A stretch of 64,000 nucleotides of DNA from Ursus arctos (Eukaryota > Chordata > Mammalia > Carnivora > Ursidae), in assembly GCF_023065955.2 (NCBI RefSeq), contig NW_026622930.1:20065449-20129448 (forward strand), given 5' to 3'. Of this stretch, positions 11,346 to 22,466 are shown piece by piece. The notes below the pieces were generated by a model. The model was not told where the DNA came from. It did no database searches and worked only from the letters and a program-made list of their open reading frames with translations. Both the position numbers and the translations under genes were made by a program. Numbering within the stretch: position 1 is the stretch's first letter; every line of letters begins with the position of its first letter.

Positions 11346-11829
11346 ATGCTTAAGAAATGACACAGTCACGGATGCCATTTGTGCCAAAGGTTGAACAAGA
11401 GACGTGGTCGGGGATGATTGTTTGCTTATTATCCCCATCCGTCCTACACTCCCATCCCCAGCCTCACTCACCCATCTATCTGGGAACAGGACCCATATTC
11501 ATACCCCTTCTAGGCCCTGAAAGAACAATAGTAGTTAAGCTATGGAAAGACGGGACAAACTAACAGAGCGTATACTTGAACTAAAAATGCACAGGAGTTA
11601 GCTAAAGGAAGGAAGAAATCTCAGTGGAAGGAAATCCATGTTTGGCTTATAGATCATTTATGCTAGGACTGGACCAGGGATGGAGGGGACGTACCCCACT
11701 TCTTTCACCTCAAGGACTTGAAGGGACTAGAAGAGCTTCCTCCAATTTTAACCAGGGGAAAATTAAGTGAAACCTAATAACTGATAGAGTGAGTCAGGGA
11801 GCTTTAAAAGTCAGTTCAGTCACTTTTCT

Positions 11830-12180
11830 AGAAACTTGCAAATGTCTTCCACTTTACCCAGAGTAAAACTCCCAAGTCCTGCAAGACCCTAACATGACCT
11901 GGGTCCCACTCCTATTCGATCTCATCTCTTGACCCTCCCCTTCCAGCTCTCTCAGCTCCAGACACACTGAACTCCCCGCTGTTCATCAGACAGATCAAGC
12001 TTACTCCCACCCAAGGGCTTCTGCATTTGCTGCCCCTCTCCTGAGGAGCCTTTCCCTTAAACCACTCATTCCCTTGTTGTCATTCAAGTTTTTGCTCAAA
12101 TGTACCCTTAGGAGAAAGATGGCCCAATGGCCCCTCAACCCTCTAAAATGGGGACTGCCCAGTTGTTTGCTCCCCTTTTT
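11830..12180 (+). mobile_element. L2 LINE 3' fragment
   Basis: Sense-oriented L2: TTACCCAGAGTAAAACTCCCA, CAAGACCCTAACATGACCTG, CAGCTCCAGACACACTGAAC, AAGGGCTTCTGCATTTGCTG, CAAGTTTTTGCTCAAATGTA. It runs directly into an inverted LTR at about 12185. Confidence 0.85.
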
Positions 12181-12184
12181 GACC

Positions 12185-12640
12185 TGTGTATTATTTCCCT
12201 GATAAGCTGTAACGAACCACCACAAATTAGGTGTTTGAAAACAGTAACTTTCTTCTCTCGGTTCTGGAGGCCAGAAATCTGAAATCAGTTTCACTGGGCT
12301 GAAGTCAAGATGCCAGCAGGGTCATGTTCCCTCCAGAGACCCTAAGGGAGAATCCATTGCTCGCCTTTTCCAGCTTCTGGTGGCTGCTGTCATCCCTTAG
12401 CTTGTGGCTGTTTCACTCCAAACTCAGTCTTCTCATGGTCTTTTCCCATTCTGTCTGTGAAATCCTCTCTATCTCTCTAAGGACACTTGCGAAGGCATGT
12501 AAGGTCTACTCAGATAATCCAAGATACACGCTCCATCTCAAGATCTTTACCTTAATCACACCAGCAAAGACCTTTTTTTAAAATAAGGTAATATTTACCA
12601 ATGCCAGGAATTAGACTTAAAGCTTTGGAATCATTTTTTT
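12185..12640 (-). mobile_element. MaLR-like (MLT1-type) LTR, inverted
   Basis: Antisense LTR blocks in order: ATTTCCCTGATAAGCTGTAAC, GGTTCTGGAGGCCAGAAATC, CACTGGGCTGAAGTCAAGAT, CTTTTCCAGCTTCTGGTGGC, CAGATAATCCAAGATACACG, CACACCAGCAAAGACC. The subfamily is not certain by eye. The left end abuts an L2, so this LTR probably inserted into or next to it. Confidence 0.75.
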
Positions 12641-13478
12641 TAACCTAGCACATGCCATTTTATTTTTTGTGACAATACATTTCATTACCTCCCATGTTAC
12701 TTATTTGTCATACATTTATTGATTTGACATACCTGCCATATCTCCAACATAAGTAAATAAGTATTTGTTGAATTAATGAATGCAGAGACTCCCTCATGGC
12801 TAACCAGAGGGAGCAGATATGGTCAAAGAGATGATTGAGGGATGGAGCAGAGTGTTGGTGCTCTCGTCCATCAGAGCTTTCATATGCCGCAGAAACTCCA
12901 AACTGCCAGTGTGCATGTCTCTGTACCTCGGGGGTCTTTTTCCAAGAACCACAGAAGACCATGCTCTCCAAGCACAGAAGACCAGAAGATCCAGGGAAAT
13001 AGCAGACCTTGAGAATAGTACTTAACCAGGGACCATCAGGTTTCAGTATATAAATATCCTAGTTCTCTTGATCCACAGATGAGTGGATTGGCATCTGAAT
13101 GTGTGATTGGCATCATTTTTCAGAGCTTCCCCATGGAACTTAACCTCAGTCACCCACTGTTGTAGTTAGCCTGAGCATACCACTGAATGATGCTTCTCCT
13201 TTAGTGTATCGCTTCCCCTCTTCCTACGTGTGCTCCTTTCAACTCCCAAATAAACTCTACCCTGTAACTCAGGGCCCCCTCCTGAGTGAATCTAAGCTTA
13301 AACAAGGGTAAAAATAAAGAGTTGCTTTGTGTCAATCTTGAAACTCCTGGTCAGTGCCTGATTATTTAATAAAGAGTTTTCAGCAATGGACCCCACCTTT
13401 AAGGACTCTGAGTGAAACAAACAACTTATCTGTTTAGGGTGACCCTAGTTCTGATTACACTGTGCCACTTACTTGACC
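12641..13478. other. Unannotated non-coding sequence
   Basis: No gene seen. AAATAAGTATTTGTTGAATTA near 12753-12775 resembles a lone L2 3' terminus. At 13245-13380 there are three AATAAA hexamers in A-rich sequence, which could be a decayed LTR or poly-A region but cannot be assigned. Confidence 0.4.
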
Positions 13479-13495
13479 AAGACAAGTATTCCCTA

Positions 13496-13921
13496 CTGTT
13501 GGTAGGAATGCAAATTGGTGCAGCCACTGGGGAAGACAGTATGGAGGTTCCTCAAAAAATTGAATATAGAACTATTCTACAATCTAGTAATCATACTACC
13601 GAGTATTTACCAAAAAAATACCTAATTTGAATTAGGCACCCCTATGTTTATTGCAACGTTATTTATAATAGCCAAACTATGAAAGCAGCCCAAGTGTCCA
13701 TCAATACATGAATGGATAAAGAAGATATGATATAGATATAGATATATGGATATAGCTATATAGTAGAATATTATTCAGCCATAAAAAAGAATGAAATCTT
13801 GTCATTTGCAACAACATGGATGGATCTAGAAAGTATAATGCTAAATGAAAAAGCCAGTCAGAGAAAGACAGATGCCATATGATTTCACTCCTATGTGGAG
13901 TTTAAGAAACAAAACAAACCA
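13496..13921 (+). mobile_element. L1 3' end, first part
   Basis: Remnant of the ORF2 C-terminal region (TGGTGCAGCCACTGGGGAAG, GTATGGAGGTTCCTCAAAAA, AAGTGTCCATCAATACATGA, GAATATTATTCAGCCATAAA). Codons are broken by several changes. A (GATATA)-like tract at 13727-13762 sits where L1 often carries a microsatellite. Flanked by the target duplication AAGACAAGT(A/G)TTCCCTA (13479-13495 and 14371-14387, 16 of 17). A CAN-SINE interrupts it at 13922. Confidence 0.93.
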
Positions 13922-14121
13922 GGGGCGCCTGGGTAGCGCAGTCGTTAAAGCATCTGCCTTCGGCTCAGGGCGTGATCCTGGCGTTCCAGGATCGAGTCCC
14001 ACATCGGGCTCCTCTGCTGGGAGCCTGCTTCTTCCTCTCCCACTCCCCCTGCTGTGTTCCCTCTCTCGCTGGCTGTCTCTGTCAAATAAATAAATAAATA
14101 AAATCTTTAAAAAAAAAAAAA
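13922..14121 (+). mobile_element. Young CAN-SINE inside an L1
   Basis: The tRNA-derived head shows an A-box-like TAGCGCAGTCG (13934-13944) and a B-box-like GATCGAGTC (13990-13998), the internal RNA polymerase III promoter. The body GGCGTGATCCTGGCGTTCC and GCTCCTCTGCTGGGAGCCTG belongs to the bear-type subfamily. The tail is (AAAT)n plus poly-A. The 18-base target duplication (13904-13921 and 14122-14139) is perfect, pointing to a recent insertion. Confidence 0.97.
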
Positions 14122-14370
14122 AAGAAACAAAACAAACCAAAGGAAAGTATCTCAAAAGAGAGACAACCCCAAAACCAGGCTCTTAACTATAGAGAATAAA
14201 TAGATGGTTACCAAAGGGGAGGGGGGGGCTGGCTGAAGTAGATGAAGGGGGTAAGGAGTGCATCTGTCCTGATGAGCACTGAGTAATGTGTGGAAATGTT
14301 CGATCACTATATTGCAACAGAAACTAATACAGCACTGTATGTTAACCACACTGGAATTAAAATATTAAAA
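14122..14370 (+). mobile_element. L1 3' end, second part
   Basis: Resumes the L1 3' UTR after the SINE: AGAGAATAAATAGATGGTTAC, GGGGAGGGGGGGGCTGG, CCTGATGAGCACTGAGTAAT, ATACAGCACTGTATGTTAAC, then an A-rich end. The first 18 bases are the duplicated SINE target. Confidence 0.92.
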
Positions 14371-14387
14371 AAGACAAGTGTTCCCTA

Positions 14388-14887
14388 AACCAGTATTAAA
14401 TTAAGTCTTCATTCAAGATAGTACAAAGGATTGGAGTATCTGTCAAATCAGGTTCACAAGAGTCAGAGCTATCTCCCAATATTGAGCTATCTTAATAATC
14501 CAAGAATACAAAGTATCACAAAACACCAGCACGGAGGGAAAAATCTGGGACCATAAATGCACACAGGAACACACTGCAGCTCATATGTAACACAAGGTCT
14601 CTAAGTGATGCCCTCAGAAGTATCACTTACAAAAGGGGAGCTTGTTTGGTCACGATCTATTCACATTTTATATTCTAATTATTATTTAGCTTTCATGATA
14701 TTTTCTAGTAAGTCATTCTTTATGAATCAGTAGATTCTAGGTCTGTTTATCGTGGTCAGTCCTAGGTAGTTCAGGTTCATCCTTCTAAAAGGATTCCATA
14801 GATGAAGATTCTCCTGCCAGTAAACACCATGTATGTTTGCCAAGAGGTCTGTTACTAGCATGTTTACAAAAAGATTTGACCAGATAA
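14388..14887. other. Unannotated non-coding sequence
   Basis: No gene or repeat recognised between the L1 and the next CAN-SINE. Confidence 0.45.
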
Positions 14888-14903
14888 TCATTCTTTCTTT
14901 CTT

Positions 14904-15102
14904 TCTTTTTTTTTTTTTAAGATTTTATTTATTTATGTGACAGAGAGACAGCCAGCGAGAGAGGGAACACAAGCAGGGGGAGTGGGAGAGGAAGAAGCAG
15001 TCTCCCAGAGGAGGAGCCTGATGTGGGGCTCGATCCCAGAACGCCGGGATCACGCCCTGAGCCGAAGGCAGATGCTTAACGACTGCGCCACCCAGGCGCC
15101 CC
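14904..15102 (-). mobile_element. Young CAN-SINE, inverted
   Basis: Antisense bear-type SINE: T tail, TTAAGATTTTATTTATTTATG, GAGGAGCCTGATGTGGGGCT, CACGCCCTGAGCCGAAGGCA, GACTGCGCCACCCAGGCGCCC. The 16-base target duplication TCATTCTTTCTTTCTT (14888-14903 and 15103-15118) is perfect. Its TTTC repeats may inflate apparent precision at the left edge. Confidence 0.96.
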
Positions 15103-15118
15103 TCATTCTTTCTTTCTT

Positions 15119-17439
15119 GAGGCATCACCCTGTAAAGGGAGAATAGGCATTATAGACATATTGGTAGATCTTTCTTCCCTAACAACTAAACTAACATGTT
15201 AGGATAATATGCAATGAACATCAAAAGGTTAATAGACATCTTGATTCACTTTGAAGAGACTATCCATCTTTGAAAGTATCTGCTCAATTACCCCTTCTTT
15301 CACAAAAGGCATCTCTTTTGGCAAACATTAGCTATTAGTGCCATTATTTTCAATAAAATTTTGTAGGAAATTTCCATAAATTCTTAGCAAAGCCTAGGCT
15401 TTCTTACGCGATCTTCTGAAACATGTAAGTGAATAGAGCGGCTCTAGAAATGGTATCTTAATAAGGATAATGAAGGTCAAGCCCCTAGTGAGGGTATGGT
15501 GGCTAGCCAATATGTAGAGCTTGTTTGAGATATAAATAACCCAAGTTAAGAGATCATCAGTCTGTCAGAAGGCTTCACCTGTTTTTTAACCAAAAGTCAG
15601 CAGTTAATGGGAAGAACAGCATGCTGAGCCTAATTCCTCTCTTTCTGGGGGGACGGGGGGATGAGGAAGAGGGCTAAGGAAATGTGTAAAACTTTTTAGT
15701 TGTTTAAGGATCACAAAGTTTGCCTGAAATACTCAATTTTAGCACAATTTCTGAAAGTAAGAATTTCTTTCTTCATATATTTTTTTCTTTCTCTATATTA
15801 TTTAAAGCAGAGGACAAATGTAGAGGAAACAAGAATGAGAATTGGGCCAAAGAACAAATTATTCAACTTTCTGTTTCTCCAACTATATGTTGTTCTTTAT
15901 CATATGAATTTTGAACTCCCAAGTTAGGGCTCAATGACTCAAAAACATCTCTTCTGCTTCCAACGGTATCTACTTGATTTTAAATAAGACCAGGCGTAGG
16001 CACTTGGGGCTAAAATGGGACAAGATGCATATAATCCTCTGTTTTCTCATCTTCCATTACCCAGAAAGCAGCAGACCACAACAGAAAGGCTACCAACACC
16101 AGCTCAATTAATCCAAAGGGCCGACTTTCATCTCAAGATCAAGGGCTGAATGTGCCAAAAGAGGCTCCATTACCCCTTGTGGAGAAAAGAGTTCTCTCCA
16201 TACCTTTTTGAAGTTTAAGAAACAAAAGAGAAACAAAAAAGTTCTGAGTGTCAGGTTACTGTTTACAGGGAAAAGTCATACCAGTTTTCAAGGAGACAAG
16301 TCATAAAAAGGATTATTTAAAAAATGGAGAGTTTATTTCCCAGCATTCATAGCAGTCCACTCTGTGTATTTCTTTCTCCTTTCCTTGTTCCACCACTGTA
16401 GGTTTCCTGGGATTTCCAGACTCTTACACACACTTCCAAACCACCTATGTAGGAAGGATTTGGGACCTGTTAATTTTAGAGTGAAATTAAGGATAGCTTT
16501 ATTCTCCTATGGATACTTATAATTTTAAATTTTCTTTTACATTATAAACTGAAAACCCTTATCCACTCTTATGTCATGGTATTATTTGCAGATAAAAATA
16601 CAAGAGATAAAACAGTATATAACAGAAAGTGATCATGATTATTAGGCGATTCTCCATTTTCTTAAAGAGATCAATCAAAGTTTTGATGCTATTATTGTTA
16701 TTTGTAACCAAGCTAAGTATTTACTTACTAGTAATATAAATCAAATGATCAAATACATACTTATAATTTTTAGGGTCTTAATTTAATTACGTATTATTTA
16801 AATGACATTATATAGATCATGGAAAAATTATCTTTTTCTATCTCACATTCCTTGAAATAATTTTAACTGAACTCCTGTCATCCTCCTCTAACACGGTGTC
16901 CTGGCACACATCATCTTCACTTCCACGGAGCTGCATCAGGTTAAATATTTTGAAATGTTTGTGATGCTCATTACGTATTTTACCCTAAGCTACAAGTGCC
17001 CATTCATATAAATCAGTATTTTTTTTATCCAATCATGGATTATATATTCACAATGCAAACAAACAAAATACTAAAACTTACTTACTCTATTATTTTTTCA
17101 GTGTTTTCTACACTTACGTACTATTTACCATGTCGCTCTACTCTGGCAATTGTAAGGATGACTAAGAATAATTCCTAAATCTGAGGTCACTTTTTTCGCC
17201 TTCATTTCCACCAGTTTTGTCCAGTGACCTCTAGTAGTGTCCACAACTAGCTTTGATTGATGTCATTTCAAGCAAACTTGCTTACCCAACATTAATTTCT
17301 TGTTAAAAAAAAGAAAAGTGGAAGAACATGGATGAGAAAGGCTCCATGTGTATACATATGAAGGCTCCAAAATAAGCCAACTAGCTCGTTACTGAAAACA
17401 GTCATGTAAGAGGGATAAGTTCAACCCCAAGAAAACCAC
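15119..17439. other. Long repeat-poor AT-rich stretch
   Basis: About 2.3 kb with no gene and no mobile element I can name. 16480-17180 is strongly AT-rich. The frames at 15700-15927 and 15720-15914 overlap in different phases and are AT-rich chance frames. Confidence 0.45.
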
Positions 17440-18125
17440 TGTTAACATCTTTACACACTTCTTCTTAATAATAAATTATTTTACGTATTAGTTCCACAGT
17501 ATAAGCAATTTTGGATCCTGACTTTTTCTTACCTACCTAAGCATTTCTCCATATCATTAAATATTCATCTTAAATATCATTTTAATGGCTGCACAACATT
17601 CCACACTGTAGATATACCATAATTTACTCAGCGTTTCCCCTCTTGATGGATGTTTAGATTATTTTCAATGCCTTATTATTATGAACAGTGCTTCAAAGAA
17701 AATCATTGTGCATAAATCTTTGTCTGCATTACTGATTATTTTATTATAGTAGATTCCTGGAAGAGGAATTGCTAGGTAAAACAATATGTAAAACTTTGAA
17801 GCTTTTGAAACAGAGACTTTTGAATACATTGTTTTCATAACACTTATACTAATTTTCCACTCTGAGCAGTGGCAAGGGAGAGCACAATTGCTATAACTTT
17901 ATGAGTTAATTTTGCATCTGGTTTTATTAATTTGGTAATTGTAAGTATTATTATTGCTTTATTTTTAATTATAAACAAAGCTAAACATTTATATACCTTT
18001 GCTAGCGTTTATACTTTTTTTGGTAATTTTTTTCCATCTTCTCTCTTTTGCTTATTAAGTATCTACTGCTTTCCTTATCAATCTGTGTGAGCTTTATATA
18101 TGTTTGTGATATTAGTTTTTTAAAA
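17440..18125 (-). mobile_element. Old L1 fragment (ORF2 3' region), inverted
   Basis: Antisense L1: CATTTCTCCATATCATTAAA, CATTTTAATGGCTGCACAACA, GTAGATATACCATAATTTAC, TCCTGGAAGAGGAATTGCTAG and, further right, CTTTCCTTATCAATCTGTGTG and GAGCTTTATATATG, in the order of the ORF2 reverse complement. Very diverged and non-coding. Confidence 0.72.
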
Positions 18126-18239
18126 CCAGAATTGTTGAAATCACACCTCAGTTTTAATAATTTTTCATCATTTTTACAACCAGAAATTTTTTGATTTTTT
18201 TTTACATAGAAAACCTATTTTATTTATTTATTTCCCATA

Positions 18240-18450
18240 TAATTCTTCAAGCCATCCATGGCAGATAAACCTTAAGGTGGTCCCATAACCTCTCTCTTCA
18301 GACAAGAGCCCAGCTCTGGCGGACAACTTGCTTGCAGCCTTACAGGAGACCCAGGTAAGCCATGCTCAAAATTCCCCTACATAGAAATTACTAGATAGCA
18401 AAAGTTTGTTGTTTTAAGCCCACAAGTGTGTGTTTATGTGTTACACAGAT
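18240..18450 (+). mobile_element. LTR fragment (3' half), MaLR-like
   Basis: Matches the 3' half of the LTR at 19485-19990: GCGGACAACTTGCTTGCAGC, CCTTACAGGAGACCCAGGTA, AAAGTTTGTTGTTTTAAGCCC. Same orientation, about 1.2 kb upstream. The two may be LTRs of one element or separate insertions. Confidence 0.6.
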
Positions 18451-18609
18451 AGAAAACTCATACATATTTTGGTGTGACCACTGCTTTGCTCATGTGACAA
18501 ATATATAAAAGTGTGGAAGTATCTTTAGAAGCTAGCATAGGGGAGAGGCTGGAAGAATTCTGAAGAGCATAATAGAGAAAGCCTAACTGGCCTTGAATAG
18601 ACTGTTAGT

Positions 18610-18657
18610 AAACACCTGGACTTTAATTTCCTTCTTTTTTAAGGCCAAATAACATTC

Positions 18658-18690
<33 letters not shown>
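18610..18690 (-). mobile_element. L1 ORF2-end piece plus (TG)15, displaced
   Basis: Antisense of the L1 segment around 'CAGCCTTAAAAAAGAAGG': CCTTCTTTTTTAAGGCCAAA and TAACATTCCTC, followed by (TG)15 at 18661-18690. In an intact L1 this piece would lie between the two blocks that follow, so its position here shows a rearrangement. Confidence 0.65.
18661..18690. repeat. (TG)15 microsatellite
   Basis: Fifteen uninterrupted TG units within a scrambled L1. L1 ORF2 ends often carry a TG/TA tract at this place. Likely polymorphic. Confidence 0.95.
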
Positions 18691-18693
<3 letters not shown>

Positions 18694-19048
18694 TGAAATA
18701 ATCTCCACAATCAAGCTAATTACCATATCCATCACTTCCCATATTTGCCATATTGTGTGTGTGTTTGTGTGTGGTAAGAGCACTTAAGATCTACCCTTTT
18801 AGCAAATTTCAACTATATAATCCAGTATTGCTAACTATACTCATATTGCTGTACATTAGATCTCCAGAACTTACTCATTTTGCATAACTGAAACTGTACC
18901 TGTTGACCAATATCTCCCCATTTCCCCTTCCTCGAACCCCTGGCAACCATTATTTTACTCTCTTCTTCTGTGAGTTTGACTATTTTAGATTCCACATACA
19001 AGTGAGATCATGCAGTATTTGCCTTTCTGTGTCTGGCTTATTTCACTT
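18691..19048 (-). mobile_element. L1 3' UTR and ORF2 end, inverted
   Basis: Antisense L1 3' UTR (TGAAATAATCTCCACAATCA, AGCACTTAAGATCTACCC, GCTGTACATTAGATCTCCAG) continuing to the ORF2 end (CTGGCTTATTTCACTTAGCAT). The minus frame at 18985-19344 carries the last ORF2 residues here ([13 protein letters not shown]). Confidence 0.85.
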
Positions 19049-19051
19049 AGC

Positions 19052-19235
19052 ATAATATCAGTAATCCCACCTCTGGGTATATATCCAAAGGAAATGAAAT
19101 CAGTATCTAGAAGAGATACCTGCTCTTCCATGTTCATTGCCACATTATTCACAATAGTAAAGATATGGAAACAACCTAAATGTCTGTTGATGGATGAATA
19201 AAGGAAATGTGAGATAGATATATATACAATATTGT
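19052..19235 (+). mobile_element. L1 ORF2 segment in the opposite orientation
   Basis: Sense ORF2 sequence (CCACCTCTGGGTATATATCC, AAAGATATGGAAACAACCTA, GTCTGTTGATGGATGAATAA) that lies just upstream of the preceding block in a normal L1, but here points the other way. This is the signature of 5' inversion during integration. Confidence 0.82.
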
Positions 19236-19484
19236 CTCTTGACGGGAGCAGATAATTTGTCTCAAGTGTTGCAAGTCCACAGACAGAGGAGAATTGTGCC
19301 TTAGGAGCGACAATGAACAGATCACACATGGAAATCTCATCCACACTTGATTTACGTGATAAGATTTTTTACTTTACTCTAAACAAATGCTTTAATGGAA
19401 TGAGACTTCTTGGAAGCTTGGGAGACGATGAATGTATTTTGCATATGGCAGGAACACGAATCACTAGAGGCCGGAGGACAGACT

Positions 19485-19990
19485 GTGGTAGACAGATTTT
19501 AAAGTGGCTCCCATAATCTCCACCTTTTGGTGCTCATAACACAGTGTAGTTGTCTATCCTTGAATGTGGGCAGGACCTATAACCTGCTTCTAGTCAATAA
19601 AATATGGCTGAAGTGATGGAATGTCACTCCCATGACTATGTTACATTATATAACACTCTGTCTTACTAGTAGACTCACTTTAGTATCTTCCCATTGCTGG
19701 CTTTGGAGGAGTAACCTGCCATGAATCCTATAGCTCCAAGAATATAAATTCTGCCACCAGCCTCTGGATATTGGAAAGTAGACACTTTCCCAGTTGAGCC
19801 TCCAGATAAAAATCTAATCCTAGCAGACAACTTGATTACAGCCTTACAGAAGGCTCACTCCATGTTGAGTTCAGATTCCTGAACCACAGAAACTATGGTG
19901 TAGTAAATGTGTGTAGTTTTAATCCACTGAATTCATATTAATTTTATATGCAGCATAGAAACCTAACACACTATCCATAATGTATTTTGG
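19485..19990 (+). mobile_element. MaLR-like LTR, near full length
   Basis: Blocks in order: CTGTGGTAGACAGATTTTAAAG, GAATGTGGGCAGGACCTATAA, AAAATATGGCTGAAGTGATGG, GCAGACAACTTGATTACAGC, CTGAACCACAGAAACTATGG, then a decayed end near AACCTAACACAC. About 500 bases. The subfamily is uncertain by eye; see the related half LTR at 18240-18450. Confidence 0.7.
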
Positions 19991-20374
19991 TATAAGATAT
20001 AAAATGAGAATCCAAAATAATTTTATTTCCAAATGGGTACCATGACTTCTGCAGAACATTCTAGAGATAGTGGAGATAAAGAAGATATTTTGAGATAGAA
20101 AATAGAATCTGGAGCCCTCAAAATCACATTAAGCAATTGTTTGCCTCTCTACTTAAGGTTACCCCTGATGCCTACGATATCTTAGCAGTCCAGCAATCAG
20201 AAATATTTTTTGAGAATTATGCAATGCACTCTGGGAGACAATGTTGGTAAAATATCATTGAGGTACAAATGAACTTTTTAAATACATATAGCCTATTCAG
20301 AGGTATCTGGCATAAAGATACAATTAAAAAGATGTCAATTCCTCTCTGCTTCTAAAGAAATAAGTGATTCATTT
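19991..20374. other. Unannotated non-coding sequence
   Basis: No gene or repeat recognised. Confidence 0.45.
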
Positions 20375-20700
20375 TACCTGGGCTGGTAAAGGAAGACTTC
20401 ATGACACAGGTGACAATTGGCTTGGACTGTGAGTCTTGCTATGTTAGGCACTTGTTGGTAGATGAATGGGCGAAAGAGCAGTAGAGATCTATGTGGAGTA
20501 CCAAGAAAACGTAAAACATTTGGACCACGGTGCAGAGAGAAGTTTAAATAAGATGAAGTATTTCTGTAAAGATATAATAAAGGATAAAGTGAGAAAAGGT
20601 AGATAGGACCCAGATAGTGGAGTATCTTAAATGCCAAGTTAAGAACTTTGAACTTTATCCTGAAGGCAGGCAATAAATTGTCATTTAAACCTGATTAACA
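20375..20700 (-). mobile_element. L2 LINE fragment
   Basis: Antisense L2: GGCTGGTAAAGGAAGACTTCA, CACAGGTGACAATTGGCTTG, GGACCACGGTGCAGAG, then GAACTTTGAACTTTATCCTG and AAGGCAGGCAATAAATTG, the diagnostic antisense of the L2 region downstream of the reverse transcriptase. Confidence 0.8.
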
Positions 20701-20919
20701 AAAGATTTAGAGTATAAAATCCGTATTAGTTTCTGTACTCAGTTACAACCAGTTAACCACTTCTCAAGTCAGTTAAAATCTGAAATTGAGAACACGATGT
20801 AACTCAGTAAGCAAAAATGATAGCCATACGTTCTTCTTATAGTCTGTAAATTTGTAATAGTATTGCTCACCATTAGAACTAGTGCAGCAAAAGGGGAAAT
20901 ATTCACATTTAGCGAGAGA

Positions 20920-21085
20920 AGACTTGGGTTAGCCTATGAAACCGCCATTTGCTACCTGATGTCACTGGTTAAATCACTTAATCTTCTTGAGACTTCACAA
21001 TGTTATCTGTCAATAAATAATGATGGTAATTATCTGCCCACAGACCTCATAGTTTGAGTAAAAATTAAATGGTATTTGCAAACTA
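20920..21085 (+). mobile_element. MIR SINE
   Basis: MIR-like order: TGGGTTAGCCTATGAAACCG, CTGGTTAAATCACTTAATCTT, ATCTGTCAATAAATAATGATG, ACCTCATAGTTTGAGTAAAA. Confidence 0.7.
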
Positions 21086-21999
21086 CCTAATTTTTGAGGG
21101 GCTCTCTTTATCAAAAGAAGAATTTTAAATGGAATAAAAATGAGTTGAGTTTAACTGACAAAAGTTTAAGTGGATTAAAGTCCATTGAAGTCATCGAAGT
21201 CCAAGAAATGTGTACAAGTCAACAAGCACCTTGTGAAAAAGCTAATAAAGAGGAAGCCATGGAGAACTAACACTCCGGTTCCCAAAGAGAAGAGCGAGTC
21301 AGAAACCCAGCTGGACTTTGACCTCGTTAAGCAGAAGATCTGACAAAGACTGAACTGTGGTCTGAGCACAGACTACCATGTTAACTAATATTATAATGAG
21401 AAAAATCATGTTCGAAGGACCAACGAATGGTCCAGCTACTGCCCCCTGGGAATAAAACTTGAATGCAGTGTTACAAGGAAGCAAAAATCTGAGGGATCAG
21501 AGTGGGTGAGTCAACATAAATGCCAACAAAACAGGGTACGGCACAACCCCAAAATGGAACACCATAAAAGGTCACGGTAGACATGAAGAAGAGTTACTGA
21601 TATTTGTTGATATGTTATTAAAGGAACATTGTAGATAGCATGCACACAAATACACACGCACACACACATCCACACAAATACAAGGGAGTAGAAAGAGAGA
21701 AAATACACAACAAAATATTGATGAGAAACATTGACAAAAGTTATTTCTGGGTGGTGAAATTTGGAGGTTGTTTCCTTTCATTTATTTGTGATTTACATAA
21801 TTCCTCTAATTGGAAAAGTGCAATGTATGTAATAAAGTTAGAATTTTTAATTGGATGATATAATGCATAGTAAAATACTGTGTAAATGGTGAAGTGCCAC
21901 TCAGATGTGAGTTATTATTAATCACTACTCTAACTTTTTCTGCCCAGCTGCTTCTGTGATTTCAACATAAATCATATCAGTGGGAGGCAGATTATATAG
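21086..21999. other. Unannotated non-coding sequence
   Basis: No gene or named repeat. A CA-rich tract lies at 21640-21682. Overlapping frames on both strands at 21511-21858 are driven by it. Confidence 0.45.
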
Positions 22000-22165
22000 T
22001 CTTTGGAATAATACAGAACTAGAGGTCAGATCTTAGCTTCCCCTCTTGGTAGCTGGATGACGTTGGTCAAGCTAATTAACCTTGGTATGTCTTAGATATT
22101 TTAAAGGTAAAATGGGTATAATACCAACACCAAAGGATTGCAGTGGAACTTTAAATAAATTGATG
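22000..22165 (+). mobile_element. MIR SINE
   Basis: MIR core: AACTAGAGGTCAGATCTTAG, GTAGCTGGATGACGTTGGTC, AAGCTAATTAACCTTGGTA, AAAGGTAAAATGGGTATAAT. Confidence 0.78.
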
Positions 22166-22256
22166 ACAATAAGGAGCTTATCCTAGATGAAAATAATAAA
22201 TCAATTCAAATAAGCCACAGTTATCACTGCTCTCTACATTCAATAAACATTTGCTG

Positions 22257-22466
22257 GGACACCTAGGTGGCTCAGTCATTAGCGTCTGCCTTCGGCTCAG
22301 GTCATGATCCCAGGGTCCTGGAATCAAGCCGGCATCGGGCTCCCTGTTCAGGAGGAAGCCTGCTTCTCCCTCTCCCACTCCCCCTGCTTGTGTTCTCTCT
22401 CTCACAGTGTCTTTCTCCGTCAAATAAATAAAAAATCTTTAAAAACGATAAAAAATAAAAATAAAC
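22257..22466 (+). mobile_element. CAN-SINE inside an L2
   Basis: Forward CAN-SINE: GACACCTAGGTGGCTCAGTC, TTCGGCTCAGGTCATGATCC, GCTTCTCCCTCTCCCACTCC, tail CTCCGTCAAATAAATAAAAAATC. The 12-base target duplication AAACATTTGCTG (22245-22256 and 22467-22478) is perfect; it coincides with the L2 3' end. Confidence 0.95.

Noticed and set aside
13934..13998. tRNA-like A and B boxes
   Set aside because: They belong to the tRNA-derived head of a CAN-SINE; there is no acceptor stem or complete cloverleaf, so no tRNA gene is called. The same holds for the other SINE heads.
18985..19344. 119-codon minus frame as a possible gene
   Set aside because: Its C-terminal half is the L1 ORF2 end and the rest crosses an inversion breakpoint, so it is a chimera of repeat pieces.
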